Shown here: positions 1 through 6,953 of the stretch, piece by piece
Numbering within the stretch: the first letter of the stretch is position 1
Layout: the number at the start of each line of letters is the position of its first letter
Assembly: GCA_024693345.1 (NCBI GenBank)
Contig: JAILLB010000035.1
Span: 1-45,836, forward strand
DNA: 45,836 nucleotides
Source: Clostridiales bacterium
GTDB lineage: Bacteria; Bacillota; Clostridia; Oscillospirales; CAG-272
Direction of reading: 5' to 3'
Notes under the pieces: generated by a model
What the model saw: only the letters and a program-made list of their open reading frames with translations
Databases searched by the model: none
What the model was told of the DNA's origin: nothing
Program-made: the position numbers and the translations under genes

Positions 1-197
1 ATGTGTTCACTCCCCGCATCTACTCCCAGTGTTATGGGTTGAACTGCATTTGTTTTTGTCTCATATGTGAGACGTATGGTAAACGGACGTCTTGTTACAA
101 CTATTGCTTTTCCTGCTTTTAATGCTTTTCGGACCCAGCCACAGCGTTCTGTTGGCATCAGTGGATGTCCGTTTATGTCTTGCACGTATACCGGCAT
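1..197 (-). CDS. iscB: IscB RNA-guided endonuclease, N-terminal fragment (truncated by window)
   Basis: The reverse strand reads 65 codons from ATG (197-195) to the window edge with no stop. The translation starts [15 protein letters not shown], matching the PLMP domain that opens IscB proteins. An RRPFTIRL segment at residues 36-43 fits the RRXRR family signature, and LGVDAGS at 57-63 is the RuvC-I motif with its catalytic Asp60. The remaining RuvC parts, bridge helix and HNH domain would lie outside the window. IscB uses an omega-RNA encoded immediately upstream, which is exactly where the structured region lies. The start is supported by the PLMP spacing; AAGGAAAGGA lies about 18 nt upstream inside the RNA. 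Intactness of the rest cannot be judged. Confidence 0.9.
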   Translation of the reverse strand, partial: MPVYVQDINGHPLMPTERCGWVRKALKAGKAIVVTRRPFTIRLTYETKTNAVQPITLGVDAGSEH

Positions 198-508
198 TTC
201 GCTCAGCTTATCCTTTCCTTGTTTTTGGATGTGTTTTGATGCTGTAAGCCGGTACACATCTTACCGTTAGGTGCCCTTCCCCAATGTTGGTAAAACTTAC
301 TCGTTCGCCACACCGTCCCTACCCATCAGGACTTTTAATGACGAACCACAGTGCTGCAGATTAGGACAAACGTCTGCAGGTGTGATAATTAAACCAACGT
401 AGTCTCTGTCTCAAGACTTAGGGTAGTCAACAATCTACTTACATAGCTGATCTCTTCACTTGCTTTTTCAAGCCCGTGATTTCAATCATGGGTTATGACA
501 GAAAACCC
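198..508 (-). ncRNA. omega-RNA (HEARO RNA) of IscB
   Basis: This 310-nt stretch upstream of iscB has no coding potential but contains many complementary arms. Read on the minus strand they are: GGGTT/AACCC (508-504 with 494-490), an 8-pair stem with one mismatch and a TGAA loop (492-473), CTGCAG/CTGCAG (379-374 with 359-354), and GATGTGT-type arms 260-254 with 234-228 near the 3' end. Alternating GGTA/TACC and GTAAG/CTTAC runs in the last 70 nt suggest pseudoknots. IscB families carry such an RNA in this position, guide at the 5' end. The 5' end is approximate. Confidence 0.75.
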
Positions 509-524
509 TCTCTTTTGAGTATAA

Positions 525-1397
525 TTATTTTAAATGTTTATCGACATCATCAAGAAAACTCTTCCACCTTGCGTATTGTTCGGTCCCTTCTTTTCCTGCC
601 CAGTACTTTGGACAGTCTTTTCCGGTTACGTCGTAGTGTCTAATTACATGTTCTCTTGACAGGCCATACTGCTCACGAAGAAAACTAACAAGTTGCACTA
701 GTGACTGATAAGTCGCTTCATTAAACTGACCGGATGCATCAGGGTGACAACACTCGATTGAAATTGATGTTCTGTTATAATCTGTCGATCCCGCATTGTA
801 AGATACCTCATCAAGCGGTATGCACTGGATTATTTCGCCATTTAGACCGATGACGAAGTGAGCACTTGCGGAAGTCTTATGGGATGTTGCCAATCCATTG
901 AAATAGTTGCGGTTCTGCTGTGCTGTTGTGCCGGGATTTGCCACGTAGTGTACTATAATCCAGTCGACTGAAGTGAGTTTTGTTCCGGGACGGCTGTATT
1001 TGTTGATTACAAGTAATTGCACTTCAATTTTGTCGACTATAGGGTTTATTGTCGTTGTTTCAGTAGTTTCATCTGTTTCGGTTTCTGTTGTGGTCAGTGA
1101 ATCCGTTGCAGTTGTTTCCGTGGTTTCTTCTGATGTCGAGTCAGTTTGAGTTGTTTCGGTCGTTGTTTCGATTGAAGTAGCGGTTGTCGTTTCTGGAGAT
1201 TTGTATGATGTTGATTGTTCCGTTGTTTCTATTGTGCTTACACTTGCATCAGTGGTCGTTTTGGTTTCTCTTGAACCTCTTGTGCCGAATATAATGGCAA
1301 ACAGGACAATTATTACAAACAACAGTACTGTCAATATTAACTTCAATACTGAAGAGTTGCCTTTTCGGTTACTCTTCTTCAATATTTCACTCGACAT
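525..1397 (-). CDS. membrane-anchored N-acetylmuramoyl-L-alanine amidase (Amidase_2)
   Basis: A 290-residue protein predicted to cleave the MurNAc-L-Ala bond of peptidoglycan at the cell surface. Residues ~18-42 form one hydrophobic segment (signal anchor). Residues ~45-120 are a Thr/Glu/Ser-rich low-complexity linker made largely of ETT-like triplets. The C-terminal ~165 residues are an Amidase_2/PGRP-type domain: IIVHYV holds the first zinc His, SAHFVI follows, and IRHYDVTGKDCP supplies the second His and the Cys. No cell-wall-binding repeats are present, so the anchor and linker probably position the domain. The start has AAGGAAG five bases upstream and its own promoter at 1429-1457. The IscB element follows the stop codon directly. 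Confidence 0.85.
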   Translation of the reverse strand: MSSEILKKSNRKGNSSVLKLILTVLLFVIIVLFAIIFGTRGSRETKTTTDASVSTIETTEQSTSYKSPETTTATSIETTTETTQTDSTSEETTETTATDSLTTTETETDETTETTTINPIVDKIEVQLLVINKYSRPGTKLTSVDWIIVHYVANPGTTAQQNRNYFNGLATSHKTSASAHFVIGLNGEIIQCIPLDEVSYNAGSTDYNRTSISIECCHPDASGQFNEATYQSLVQLVSFLREQYGLSREHVIRHYDVTGKDCPKYWAGKEGTEQYARWKSFLDDVDKHLK

Positions 1398-1428
1398 TTT
1401 TTACTTCCTTGAAACAGAAATTCGCAAT

Positions 1429-1457
1429 AGTATAACATTTAAAACGAAGAAATGCAA
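1429..1457 (-). promoter_or_regulatory. sigma-A-type promoter for the amidase gene
   Basis: On the minus strand TTGCAT (1457-1452) and TATACT (1434-1429) are separated by 17 nt. Transcription would start about 25-30 nt upstream of the amidase ATG at 1397. Found by eye, not experimentally supported. Confidence 0.6.
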
Positions 1458-1507
1458 CAAACGGGTAAGTCGCTTAAGAATTAAGATATTCGGATTTGCG
1501 GTTGAAT

Positions 1508-2335
1508 TCAGGTGTTATTCTTTTGTAAAACAGCTATTCTGAAATCTGCTGTCAATTGCATATGATCAACAGCTTTCATCTTTTCCATGTCTTCAGGCTT
1601 TGTGGTGTAAAGATACGGGGTCATCGAGAATAAATCCAATATCTCCTTGTTATTCTTCAAATCAATCTTGTATTGAACGTTAGTGTCTTGGACAAGGGAA
1701 AAGCCATTAAAATCCGGAATTGGTGACTCGTTTTCATAAGGATTGTCATAAACGAGTTCTTTCAATTCCCACAGATGGCGTTTTTGCGGCAGGACTATAA
1801 CAAAATATCCATTGTCTTTTAGCACTCTGGAAATCTCAGATATTTCGTGCGGTGCAAAGATGTTCAAAACAATATCTACCGCATTATCTGCCAGCGGAAG
1901 AGCAAATGCACTTGCAACAGCATAACTGATAGTATTGTTTCTTCTGCATGCATAATCCAGTGCGGTTTTGGAAATGTCTATTCCTGAGATAAGTGAAGAA
2001 TTGCCACATGAATTCAGTTTTTCTTTAACCAGAGAAGTATAGTATCCCTCTCCGCAGCCTATATCCAATATATTGCTTCTATCTGAAGCATATTCAACAA
2101 TCGTATCCGAGATTGTCTCTGCAAGCTTGGAATAGTATCCCAGATTCAAGAAATCCCGCCTTGCAATGACCATGTTCTTGTCATCACCATGATTTGACGT
2201 TGTATTGGATAAAAGCAGATTGACATATCCGCGCCTGGATATGTCAAAAGAGTGATTATTGCAGCATTTCATTGAATTGCCTGACTGAAAGAGCAATTCT
2301 TTGCAGACAGGACAGGTAAAAATGTTACTTGTCAT
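1508..2335 (-). CDS. rlmA: 23S rRNA (guanine-N1)-methyltransferase, RlmA family
   Basis: A 275-residue protein with the RlmA layout. An N-terminal zinc ribbon (CPVC near residue 7, then CCNNH) is followed by FDISRRGYVNLL and a SAM-binding Rossmann domain (motif I ILDIGCGEGYY, then ISGIDISKTALDYA). Family members methylate N1 of a guanine in hairpin 35 of 23S rRNA: G745 in Gram-negatives, G748 in Gram-positives, where the family includes tylosin-resistance proteins. I chose the ATG at 2335 because it makes a 4-base ATGA overlap with the upstream deacetylase and starts just before the zinc ribbon; a longer reading would add 25 Arg/Asn-rich residues out of register with the family. Translational coupling is likely. 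Confidence 0.85.
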   Translation of the reverse strand: MTSNIFTCPVCKELLFQSGNSMKCCNNHSFDISRRGYVNLLLSNTTSNHGDDKNMVIARRDFLNLGYYSKLAETISDTIVEYASDRSNILDIGCGEGYYTSLVKEKLNSCGNSSLISGIDISKTALDYACRRNNTISYAVASAFALPLADNAVDIVLNIFAPHEISEISRVLKDNGYFVIVLPQKRHLWELKELVYDNPYENESPIPDFNGFSLVQDTNVQYKIDLKNNKEILDLFSMTPYLYTTKPEDMEKMKAVDHMQLTADFRIAVLQKNNT

Positions 2336-3132
2336 TTTATTATTGTTGTTTTTCCGGATTCGAGTCTGATTACATCTCCGGAGTCGCCTGTTATCCAGAC
2401 GTCGTGACATGAATTGTTCATAACAGAACTGTTATCCGAACTGAAAACCAGATTTTTTTGTGCCATTGTGTAGTCATACAGCTCAATATTCGTACAGAAC
2501 CATGCATCTTTGAATTGCGAAAGTGATTCAGACATTTTTTCTGCCAGATCCCAGTTGTTGTTTCTGTCAAACTCATAGCTGTGACCCCAGATGTACAGTA
2601 TTGACCCATATTCCCATGTGTGATTCTGCATGTTTTTGAATATGTCAATGTATTTGTCTGAGTCTCTGTGATGACATGTAGAGTTCCAGTACATGAAACT
2701 TGAAGGAACAGAGAATGACCCTGACATGGTGGTTCTTGCGTAGCATAATCCGTTTGCAACAAGGACACTTTCGGTTTCTTTTGAATATGAGCCGTAAGGA
2801 TATGCAAACCCTCTGATTATATTTCCGGTTATGCTTTCCAGTTTCTTTCTGTCTTCATATATTTCATTGTTTTGGAGCGAAATAGGAAGTCTTTCCAGGT
2901 GAGGATGATGCGAAGTATGACATGCTATCTCATGACCTTTGTAGAGCTCCGGAATTTCAGAAGACGTAACAACGTCATCGCTTCCGTCAAACCATCCAGA
3001 CACGAGATTGAAAGTGGCTTTAAGTCCATAATTGTTGAATATTTTTATAAGTCTTCTGTCGGCTACGTTGCCATCGTCATAACTCAGTGTTATGGCGAAT
3101 TTTTTGCCATCTTTATATCTGTTGAGTTTCAC
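2332..3132 (-). CDS. polysaccharide deacetylase family protein (NodB/CE4-like), copy 2
   Basis: A 266-residue NodB-homology protein. Motif 1 is TLSYDDG with the catalytic Asp and metal Asp. Motif 2 is CHTSHHPHLE, giving the two metal histidines. Motif 3 is RGFAYPYGSY, and YIWGHSYEFD near residue 190 likely carries the late-motif His. No signal peptide or membrane segment is visible, so it should act in the cytoplasm, unlike peptidoglycan deacetylases of the same fold. It is a close paralogue of the gene at 3129-3953 over its whole length, with 4-base ATGA overlaps to both neighbours. The substrate is unknown; an intracellular N-acetyl sugar derivative is possible. Confidence 0.8.
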   Translation of the reverse strand: MKLNRYKDGKKFAITLSYDDGNVADRRLIKIFNNYGLKATFNLVSGWFDGSDDVVTSSEIPELYKGHEIACHTSHHPHLERLPISLQNNEIYEDRKKLESITGNIIRGFAYPYGSYSKETESVLVANGLCYARTTMSGSFSVPSSFMYWNSTCHHRDSDKYIDIFKNMQNHTWEYGSILYIWGHSYEFDRNNNWDLAEKMSESLSQFKDAWFCTNIELYDYTMAQKNLVFSSDNSSVMNNSCHDVWITGDSGDVIRLESGKTTIIK

Positions 3133-3953
3133 AGATTAATCCTCACTTTCGTCATCGGTGGAATATCTACAGGCTCATCGTTGTTGGATATGCATACAAG
3201 AGTGTCTGTGGGATTATACAGAGTAGTTCCATCGGCACTTCGTCTGAGGCTCTTCAGTGCCTGAGTATAGTCATATATCTCTATGTTTGTTGCATACCAG
3301 ACATTGTCTTTCAGAGCTGACAACCTTTCAAGTATTGCCTCAAATCTCTCCCAGTTTGTTGGCGCATCGTCATTGTCCAGTTCATAGCTGTGACCCCAGA
3401 TATACAAAACACCGCCTGCTCTCCACGGAGCTTTTGTTGCGTTATATTCAAATCTTTTTACCATTGGCTCGCACTCATTGTGGTGACAAGTCGGATTCCA
3501 GATTTTGAAGTTTTCCGGGAGAAGGAAACTATTTGTGGGAACATTCGTTCTGCCGTATACTATTCCGCAAACATCCATGACATTAAGTGTGTCGCTGTTG
3601 TATGTGCCGAATGGGTATGCCATTCCTCTGACTATATCTCCACAGGCGCTTTCGAGTACCTTTTTGTCTTCAAAAATCTCTGTGTATTGATCTGTAGGAG
3701 ACATTCTCTCTAGATGAAGATGATTCACAGTATGAACGGCAATTTCATGTCCCTCATACAGAGACTTTACTTCATTGAATTTGATGCCCTTTCCGTTTTC
3801 GTTCTTCAGGCTTGAAGACATTACATTGAATGTGCATTTCATTCCGTACTTATTGAAGAGTTCAACAAGTCTTCTGTCCTGTGCGCCACCGTCGTCATAA
3901 CTGAATGTCAGTGCATATCTTTTCCCGCCTGGAAATCTGTCATATTTAACCAT
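3129..3953 (-). CDS. polysaccharide deacetylase family protein (NodB/CE4-like), copy 1
   Basis: A 274-residue paralogue of the following gene. Metal-centre motifs are TFSYDDGG at the N-terminus, VHTVNHLHLE around residue 85, RGMAYPFGTYN around residue 115 and YIWGHSYELD near residue 195. There is no export signal. An ATG at 3962 is in frame, but I prefer 3953: it places AGGATGG about 5-9 bases upstream and makes the N-terminus (MVKYDRFPGGKRY) line up with that of the paralogue (MKLNRYKDGKKF). It heads the three-gene overlapping operon deacetylase-deacetylase-rlmA. The tandem arrangement suggests duplication followed by specialisation. Confidence 0.8.
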   Translation of the reverse strand: MVKYDRFPGGKRYALTFSYDDGGAQDRRLVELFNKYGMKCTFNVMSSSLKNENGKGIKFNEVKSLYEGHEIAVHTVNHLHLERMSPTDQYTEIFEDKKVLESACGDIVRGMAYPFGTYNSDTLNVMDVCGIVYGRTNVPTNSFLLPENFKIWNPTCHHNECEPMVKRFEYNATKAPWRAGGVLYIWGHSYELDNDDAPTNWERFEAILERLSALKDNVWYATNIEIYDYTQALKSLRRSADGTTLYNPTDTLVCISNNDEPVDIPPMTKVRINL

Positions 3954-4061
3954 GTTCACCATCCTGAAAATGCCGAATTACATCAGCTTTGCTTCAAATA
4001 GTAGTTTAACACAGTGGTCAATCATTTTCAAGACATCACGGGGTTGCATAAAAGACACGAT

Positions 4062-4091
4062 AATATGCATAAATGACCAATGAATATGCAT
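4062..4091. repeat. two direct AATATGCAT repeats, 21 bp apart, upstream of a promoter
   Basis: AATATGCAT occurs at 4062-4070 and 4083-4091. The copies are 21 bp apart start to start, about two helical turns, and the second ends seven bases before the -35 hexamer at 4099. The geometry fits paired sites for a regulator of the lipoprotein gene at 4195, but no protein is identified. Confidence 0.4.
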
Positions 4092-4098
4092 GTCTATG

Positions 4099-4127
4099 TT
4101 GAATTCCGTCTAAAACTACGCTATAAT
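4099..4127 (+). promoter_or_regulatory. promoter for the lipoprotein/ABC transporter region
   Basis: TTGAAT (4099-4104), a 17-nt spacer and a perfect TATAAT (4122-4127) lie about 60 nt upstream of the start codon at 4195. This may drive the plus-strand run up to 10044, as no clear terminator is seen before 10055. Confidence 0.65.
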
Positions 4128-4194
4128 TAAATTAATTCGATAACCGCTAACATTTCAGTAGCACGCTTTACAACATCCAAGATAGGTGGTGACC

Positions 4195-5046
4195 ATGAAA
4201 CGTTTGCTCTTTCTTTTGTTTTTAATTATTTCTTTTGTTGTGATTGCATCTTGTTCTAGTCATACCATAACAAATGAAACCGAAACAATTTCTCAAGAAA
4301 CATTCGGTAATGAGCCTGTCGAAAATGATTCTACAGTCTCAATAAACACAGATTATATCACAGACACAGAAACCGAGTTCACAGAATCTGAAGAAACTTC
4401 ATTCTATTATGTGGGAAAGTATAAGAATATTCAGGAAGAACGACCTTTTGAAGGATTCATGCTGATAATGGGTGACATGGGAACGAACAAAGTTCTTCTT
4501 GATAGTGATGATTTGAATTGGTTGAATTTCGTTGAATTTGTAGTGCTTGGGATAGAGGAGAAAATGCCATCACATCCATTCGAGTATTGTTCTTCGTACT
4601 TTGTGATAATCACGGATGTTTTCGGAAAGTATAAGGAGGAATTTCAAGACAAAATAGTAGGCGAGATGTATCGTTTTTACTACTATGGTTCACCGGAAAA
4701 ACAAAGATATGCAAGACCATCATTGGTGATAGGTGACAGGTATTTGGCTTTTTTCGGGGAAAAAGGTTGGGTAAGGTACGAGGAAAAGATATTTGGCCCT
4801 TCGCTGATAATGTCGATAGGGTCTTTTGGTGGTGCCGAATACCTTTATGGAAGAAATGTTGATTTGAGTGACATAAAGAATGCAATCAAAATAACAGATT
4901 CTAAAGAAAATGAAGTTTATGATGAAGAAAAACAAAAGGCCCAAATAGAAGAACTAAGAAAACTAAACATTCCTATTCCAAAATATGAGTATAAACTGGA
5001 TTATCTAGACTTCAGGAATCTCATTGAAACGATACACAATCAGTAG
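4195..5046 (+). CDS. lipoprotein of unknown function
   Basis: A 283-residue protein with a lipoprotein signal: MKRLLF, a hydrophobic core, and lipobox IAS-C with Cys20. A ~45-residue Thr/Glu/Ser-rich stretch follows, and then a folded domain (~residues 60-283) with no family I recognise. The C-terminal part is rich in Lys/Glu (region EEKQKAQIEELRKLN, possibly helical). I chose the ATG at 4195 because AGGTGG precedes it by five bases; the in-frame GTGs at 4186 and 4189 overlap that site. The linker composition resembles the amidase at 525-1397 and the lipoprotein at 5629, suggesting a shared surface-exposure style. It precedes an ABC transporter but does not look like a sugar-binding protein. 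Confidence 0.75.
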   Translation: MKRLLFLLFLIISFVVIASCSSHTITNETETISQETFGNEPVENDSTVSINTDYITDTETEFTESEETSFYYVGKYKNIQEERPFEGFMLIMGDMGTNKVLLDSDDLNWLNFVEFVVLGIEEKMPSHPFEYCSSYFVIITDVFGKYKEEFQDKIVGEMYRFYYYGSPEKQRYARPSLVIGDRYLAFFGEKGWVRYEEKIFGPSLIMSIGSFGGAEYLYGRNVDLSDIKNAIKITDSKENEVYDEEKQKAQIEELRKLNIPIPKYEYKLDYLDFRNLIETIHNQ

Positions 5047-5070
5047 TGTTTTTTCGGATTATGTCATGAG

Positions 5071-5585
5071 AATCAGAGTGTGCGCAGAAAGGACCAAATG
5101 ACTATGAAAAAAGTACTATCAATTATTGTCGGGTTAACATTGTTATTAGTTACCATACTAGGTGTAAATGCCGTATATTACTCAATCACTTATACAGATT
5201 TGATTACTGATTACGGATGTGAATGTTATGTTGCATACCATAACATTCATGGTTCAAATTATTGTGCGGCACAGACAAATATTGTGAAATCATCTCCAAA
5301 TGTCAACAATCAAATGGTAAAGGCTGCTGTACAGTGTGTTGTGGAGTATACTGATGGGTCATATGACATAGATTCTATGACGGAAACAACATATAATGTT
5401 GCTTCATTGGTTGGTGTTTGCATAGATGTTCCAGAAGGAAAAGTGGTGGCAGAAGTAATCGCAGAACACCATATTTTCTGGAATTACAGTTACGTTGACA
5501 CAAAAACGACATATCTCTTCTTTGGTGATAACGGATACAATTAATTAGCAAAAATTTTTACAATACTAAAGCGCACACTCTGATT
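5071..5585. repeat. perfect 15-bp inverted repeat flanking one gene
   Basis: AATCAGAGTGTGCGC (5071-5085) and its exact reverse complement (5571-5585) bracket a 485-bp segment holding the small exported-protein gene and its ribosome binding site, and nothing else. The arms do not extend: bases on both sides mismatch. They could be recombination sites, ends of a small mobile cassette, or arms pairing the 5' and 3' untranslated regions of the mRNA. Confidence 0.8.
5104..5544 (+). CDS. small exported protein of unknown function
   Basis: A 146-residue protein beginning MKKVLSIIVGLTLLLVTILG, a signal peptide or N-terminal anchor with a likely cleavage after VNA. The mature part (~120 residues) is rich in Tyr, Val and Thr and contains four Cys (two in the CECYV segment), which may form disulfides; it looks like a small beta-rich domain. 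No family is recognised. Another ATG at 5098 is in frame. 5104 gives ten bases to the AAAGGA site and a more typical MKK start, whereas 5098 leaves only four; the choice is uncertain. The gene lies entirely inside the 15-bp inverted repeat. Confidence 0.7.
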   Translation: MKKVLSIIVGLTLLLVTILGVNAVYYSITYTDLITDYGCECYVAYHNIHGSNYCAAQTNIVKSSPNVNNQMVKAAVQCVVEYTDGSYDIDSMTETTYNVASLVGVCIDVPEGKVVAEVIAEHHIFWNYSYVDTKTTYLFFGDNGYN

Positions 5586-5628
5586 GCTTATAACTCTGGT
5601 ATCAATTCACAACTAATTGGAGGTTAAC

Positions 5629-6891
5629 ATGAAGAAAGCAATGGCAGTATTGATTGCAGTAATGATTTTGGTGTCGGTTTTTGCTTGCAAACCAAAAGAG
5701 TCAGTTGATACTTCAAATACTGTTACAACTCTGACGACTGATGAGGAATCGAAAGAGTCGGAGACCACAACGGAGAATACTGAAACAACAAAAAAAGAAT
5801 CAGTCGCGGTTTATCAACTATCGAGTGATTTTTGCGACATGCCTTCAAGAATAATTTTTGCCAATTATTCCAGAATGGACTATTACAGCAAAGCAACAGA
5901 CGAAATCTTTATTCTTTGCTTTGATCCTCTTTGCGAGCATGGCATAGATTGTTTGTCTAACAAATTTTACGAAACTGGGTTGATTAACACCCAAAACCTG
6001 GACTACTGTGAGTACAACCAAAGAATTTACATTTTGAGAGGAGAGAATCTGTTTTCGTTTGCGTTTGACGGAAGCGATTTAAGAAATGAATACTCTTATG
6101 GTGAGAGCGGAAAGACATTTGGACGTGCAGGAATGATGTATTTTTCCTGTAATGTAATACAATATTTGAGCGTTGTAGGAAAATTCGTAGTGATGTATCA
6201 TGAAAATCCTGACAACGGCTTGCTGGAACTGGTGCAATATGACGTTGATTCTCATGAAATGACAGATTTGTGGGAGCAACTCGGTCTAAATTCTTGTGGA
6301 TGTGTTGGTTATGTCCCATGTGAGGATAAAATTGTATTTTCCATTACCAGAGAAGGTGCATACGAGACTTATATATATGACCTCTACGAGAAAACAAGCA
6401 CGATGATTTCAAATGACCCAATTGCAGACCTAGGTCTATACTACGGGGATTGTATATACTACTACTCAAGAGCGAATGATGAAAGCGGAAAAGTTGGCAG
6501 TGTAATGAAGTATGACATGTCGACGGGAGAAACAAACAAGTTGTTTGATACTGACAAAAGCTTGGAAATCATAGCAGTGGCAAATGATTATGTTTATTTT
6601 GTCCCTATGGATAAAAAACTGGTTTATAAATCCGATAATGGGAAGGAGTATTATTCTTATAAATCTCAGTTGTCGCGTATATCAGTTGATGGTGGTGATG
6701 TACAATTGGTTTCGGCTTTTGAAGAATATGATATAAGACAAGTATTTTTCCTTGATGAAAACCGGGCATTGGTGGCATGTGACTTTATGGGACCACCGCC
6801 ACCTGCCGGATCAGAATCCAGAATATATCTTGCTGAGATTGATGAAAAAGGTGTTTTTACAAGTATTGTGTTACTGGAACCGGAATGGTGA
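5629..6891 (+). CDS. lipoprotein with beta-propeller-like repeats
   Basis: A 420-residue predicted lipoprotein. MKKAMAVLIAVMILVSVFAC gives a signal peptide with Cys20 in the lipobox. Residues ~25-60 form a Thr/Glu-rich linker. The remainder contains recurring segments of the form D-x-x-Y-Y-x-x-x followed by L-x-R/K-x-x-x-D-G/T (for example KYDMSTGETNKLF and QLSRISVDGGDVQLV), the usual look of irregular propeller blades as in DUF5050-type proteins. A binding or sensing role outside the membrane is likely, but the ligand is unknown. TTGGAGG precedes the ATG by five bases; an earlier in-frame start at 5617 would overlap it. The ABC-2 permease follows 62 bases downstream. Confidence 0.75.
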   Translation: MKKAMAVLIAVMILVSVFACKPKESVDTSNTVTTLTTDEESKESETTTENTETTKKESVAVYQLSSDFCDMPSRIIFANYSRMDYYSKATDEIFILCFDPLCEHGIDCLSNKFYETGLINTQNLDYCEYNQRIYILRGENLFSFAFDGSDLRNEYSYGESGKTFGRAGMMYFSCNVIQYLSVVGKFVVMYHENPDNGLLELVQYDVDSHEMTDLWEQLGLNSCGCVGYVPCEDKIVFSITREGAYETYIYDLYEKTSTMISNDPIADLGLYYGDCIYYYSRANDESGKVGSVMKYDMSTGETNKLFDTDKSLEIIAVANDYVYFVPMDKKLVYKSDNGKEYYSYKSQLSRISVDGGDVQLVSAFEEYDIRQVFFLDENRALVACDFMGPPPPAGSESRIYLAEIDEKGVFTSIVLLEPEW

Positions 6892-6953
6892 TTCACTCTG
6901 ACTAGATGTTATGTTTTGACCAACAAGCATAAAAGAAGAATTGAGGTTATGTC

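Larger units (their letters stand above)
1..510 (-). mobile_element. 5' part of an IscB/HEARO element
   Basis: The left 510 bases hold one end of an IscB-type element on the minus strand: a structured RNA region followed by the first 65 codons of iscB, cut by the window edge. At the RNA-proximal end lie two overlapping hairpins (473-492 and 490-508). A run of the form CAAGCCC..GGGTTATGAC around them resembles IS200/IS605-family termini. The element sits directly behind the amidase stop codon at 525, leaving that gene intact. The exact border is not determinable without an empty site. Confidence 0.7.

Noticed and set aside
67..270. Open frame of 67 codons on the plus strand at the left edge
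   Set aside because: It runs antisense to iscB and its omega-RNA. The opposite strand encodes recognisable PLMP and RuvC-I motifs.
2418..2807. 129-codon frame overlapping the second deacetylase
   Set aside because: Same-strand shadow in another frame of a gene with clear catalytic motifs; no family features or ribosome site.
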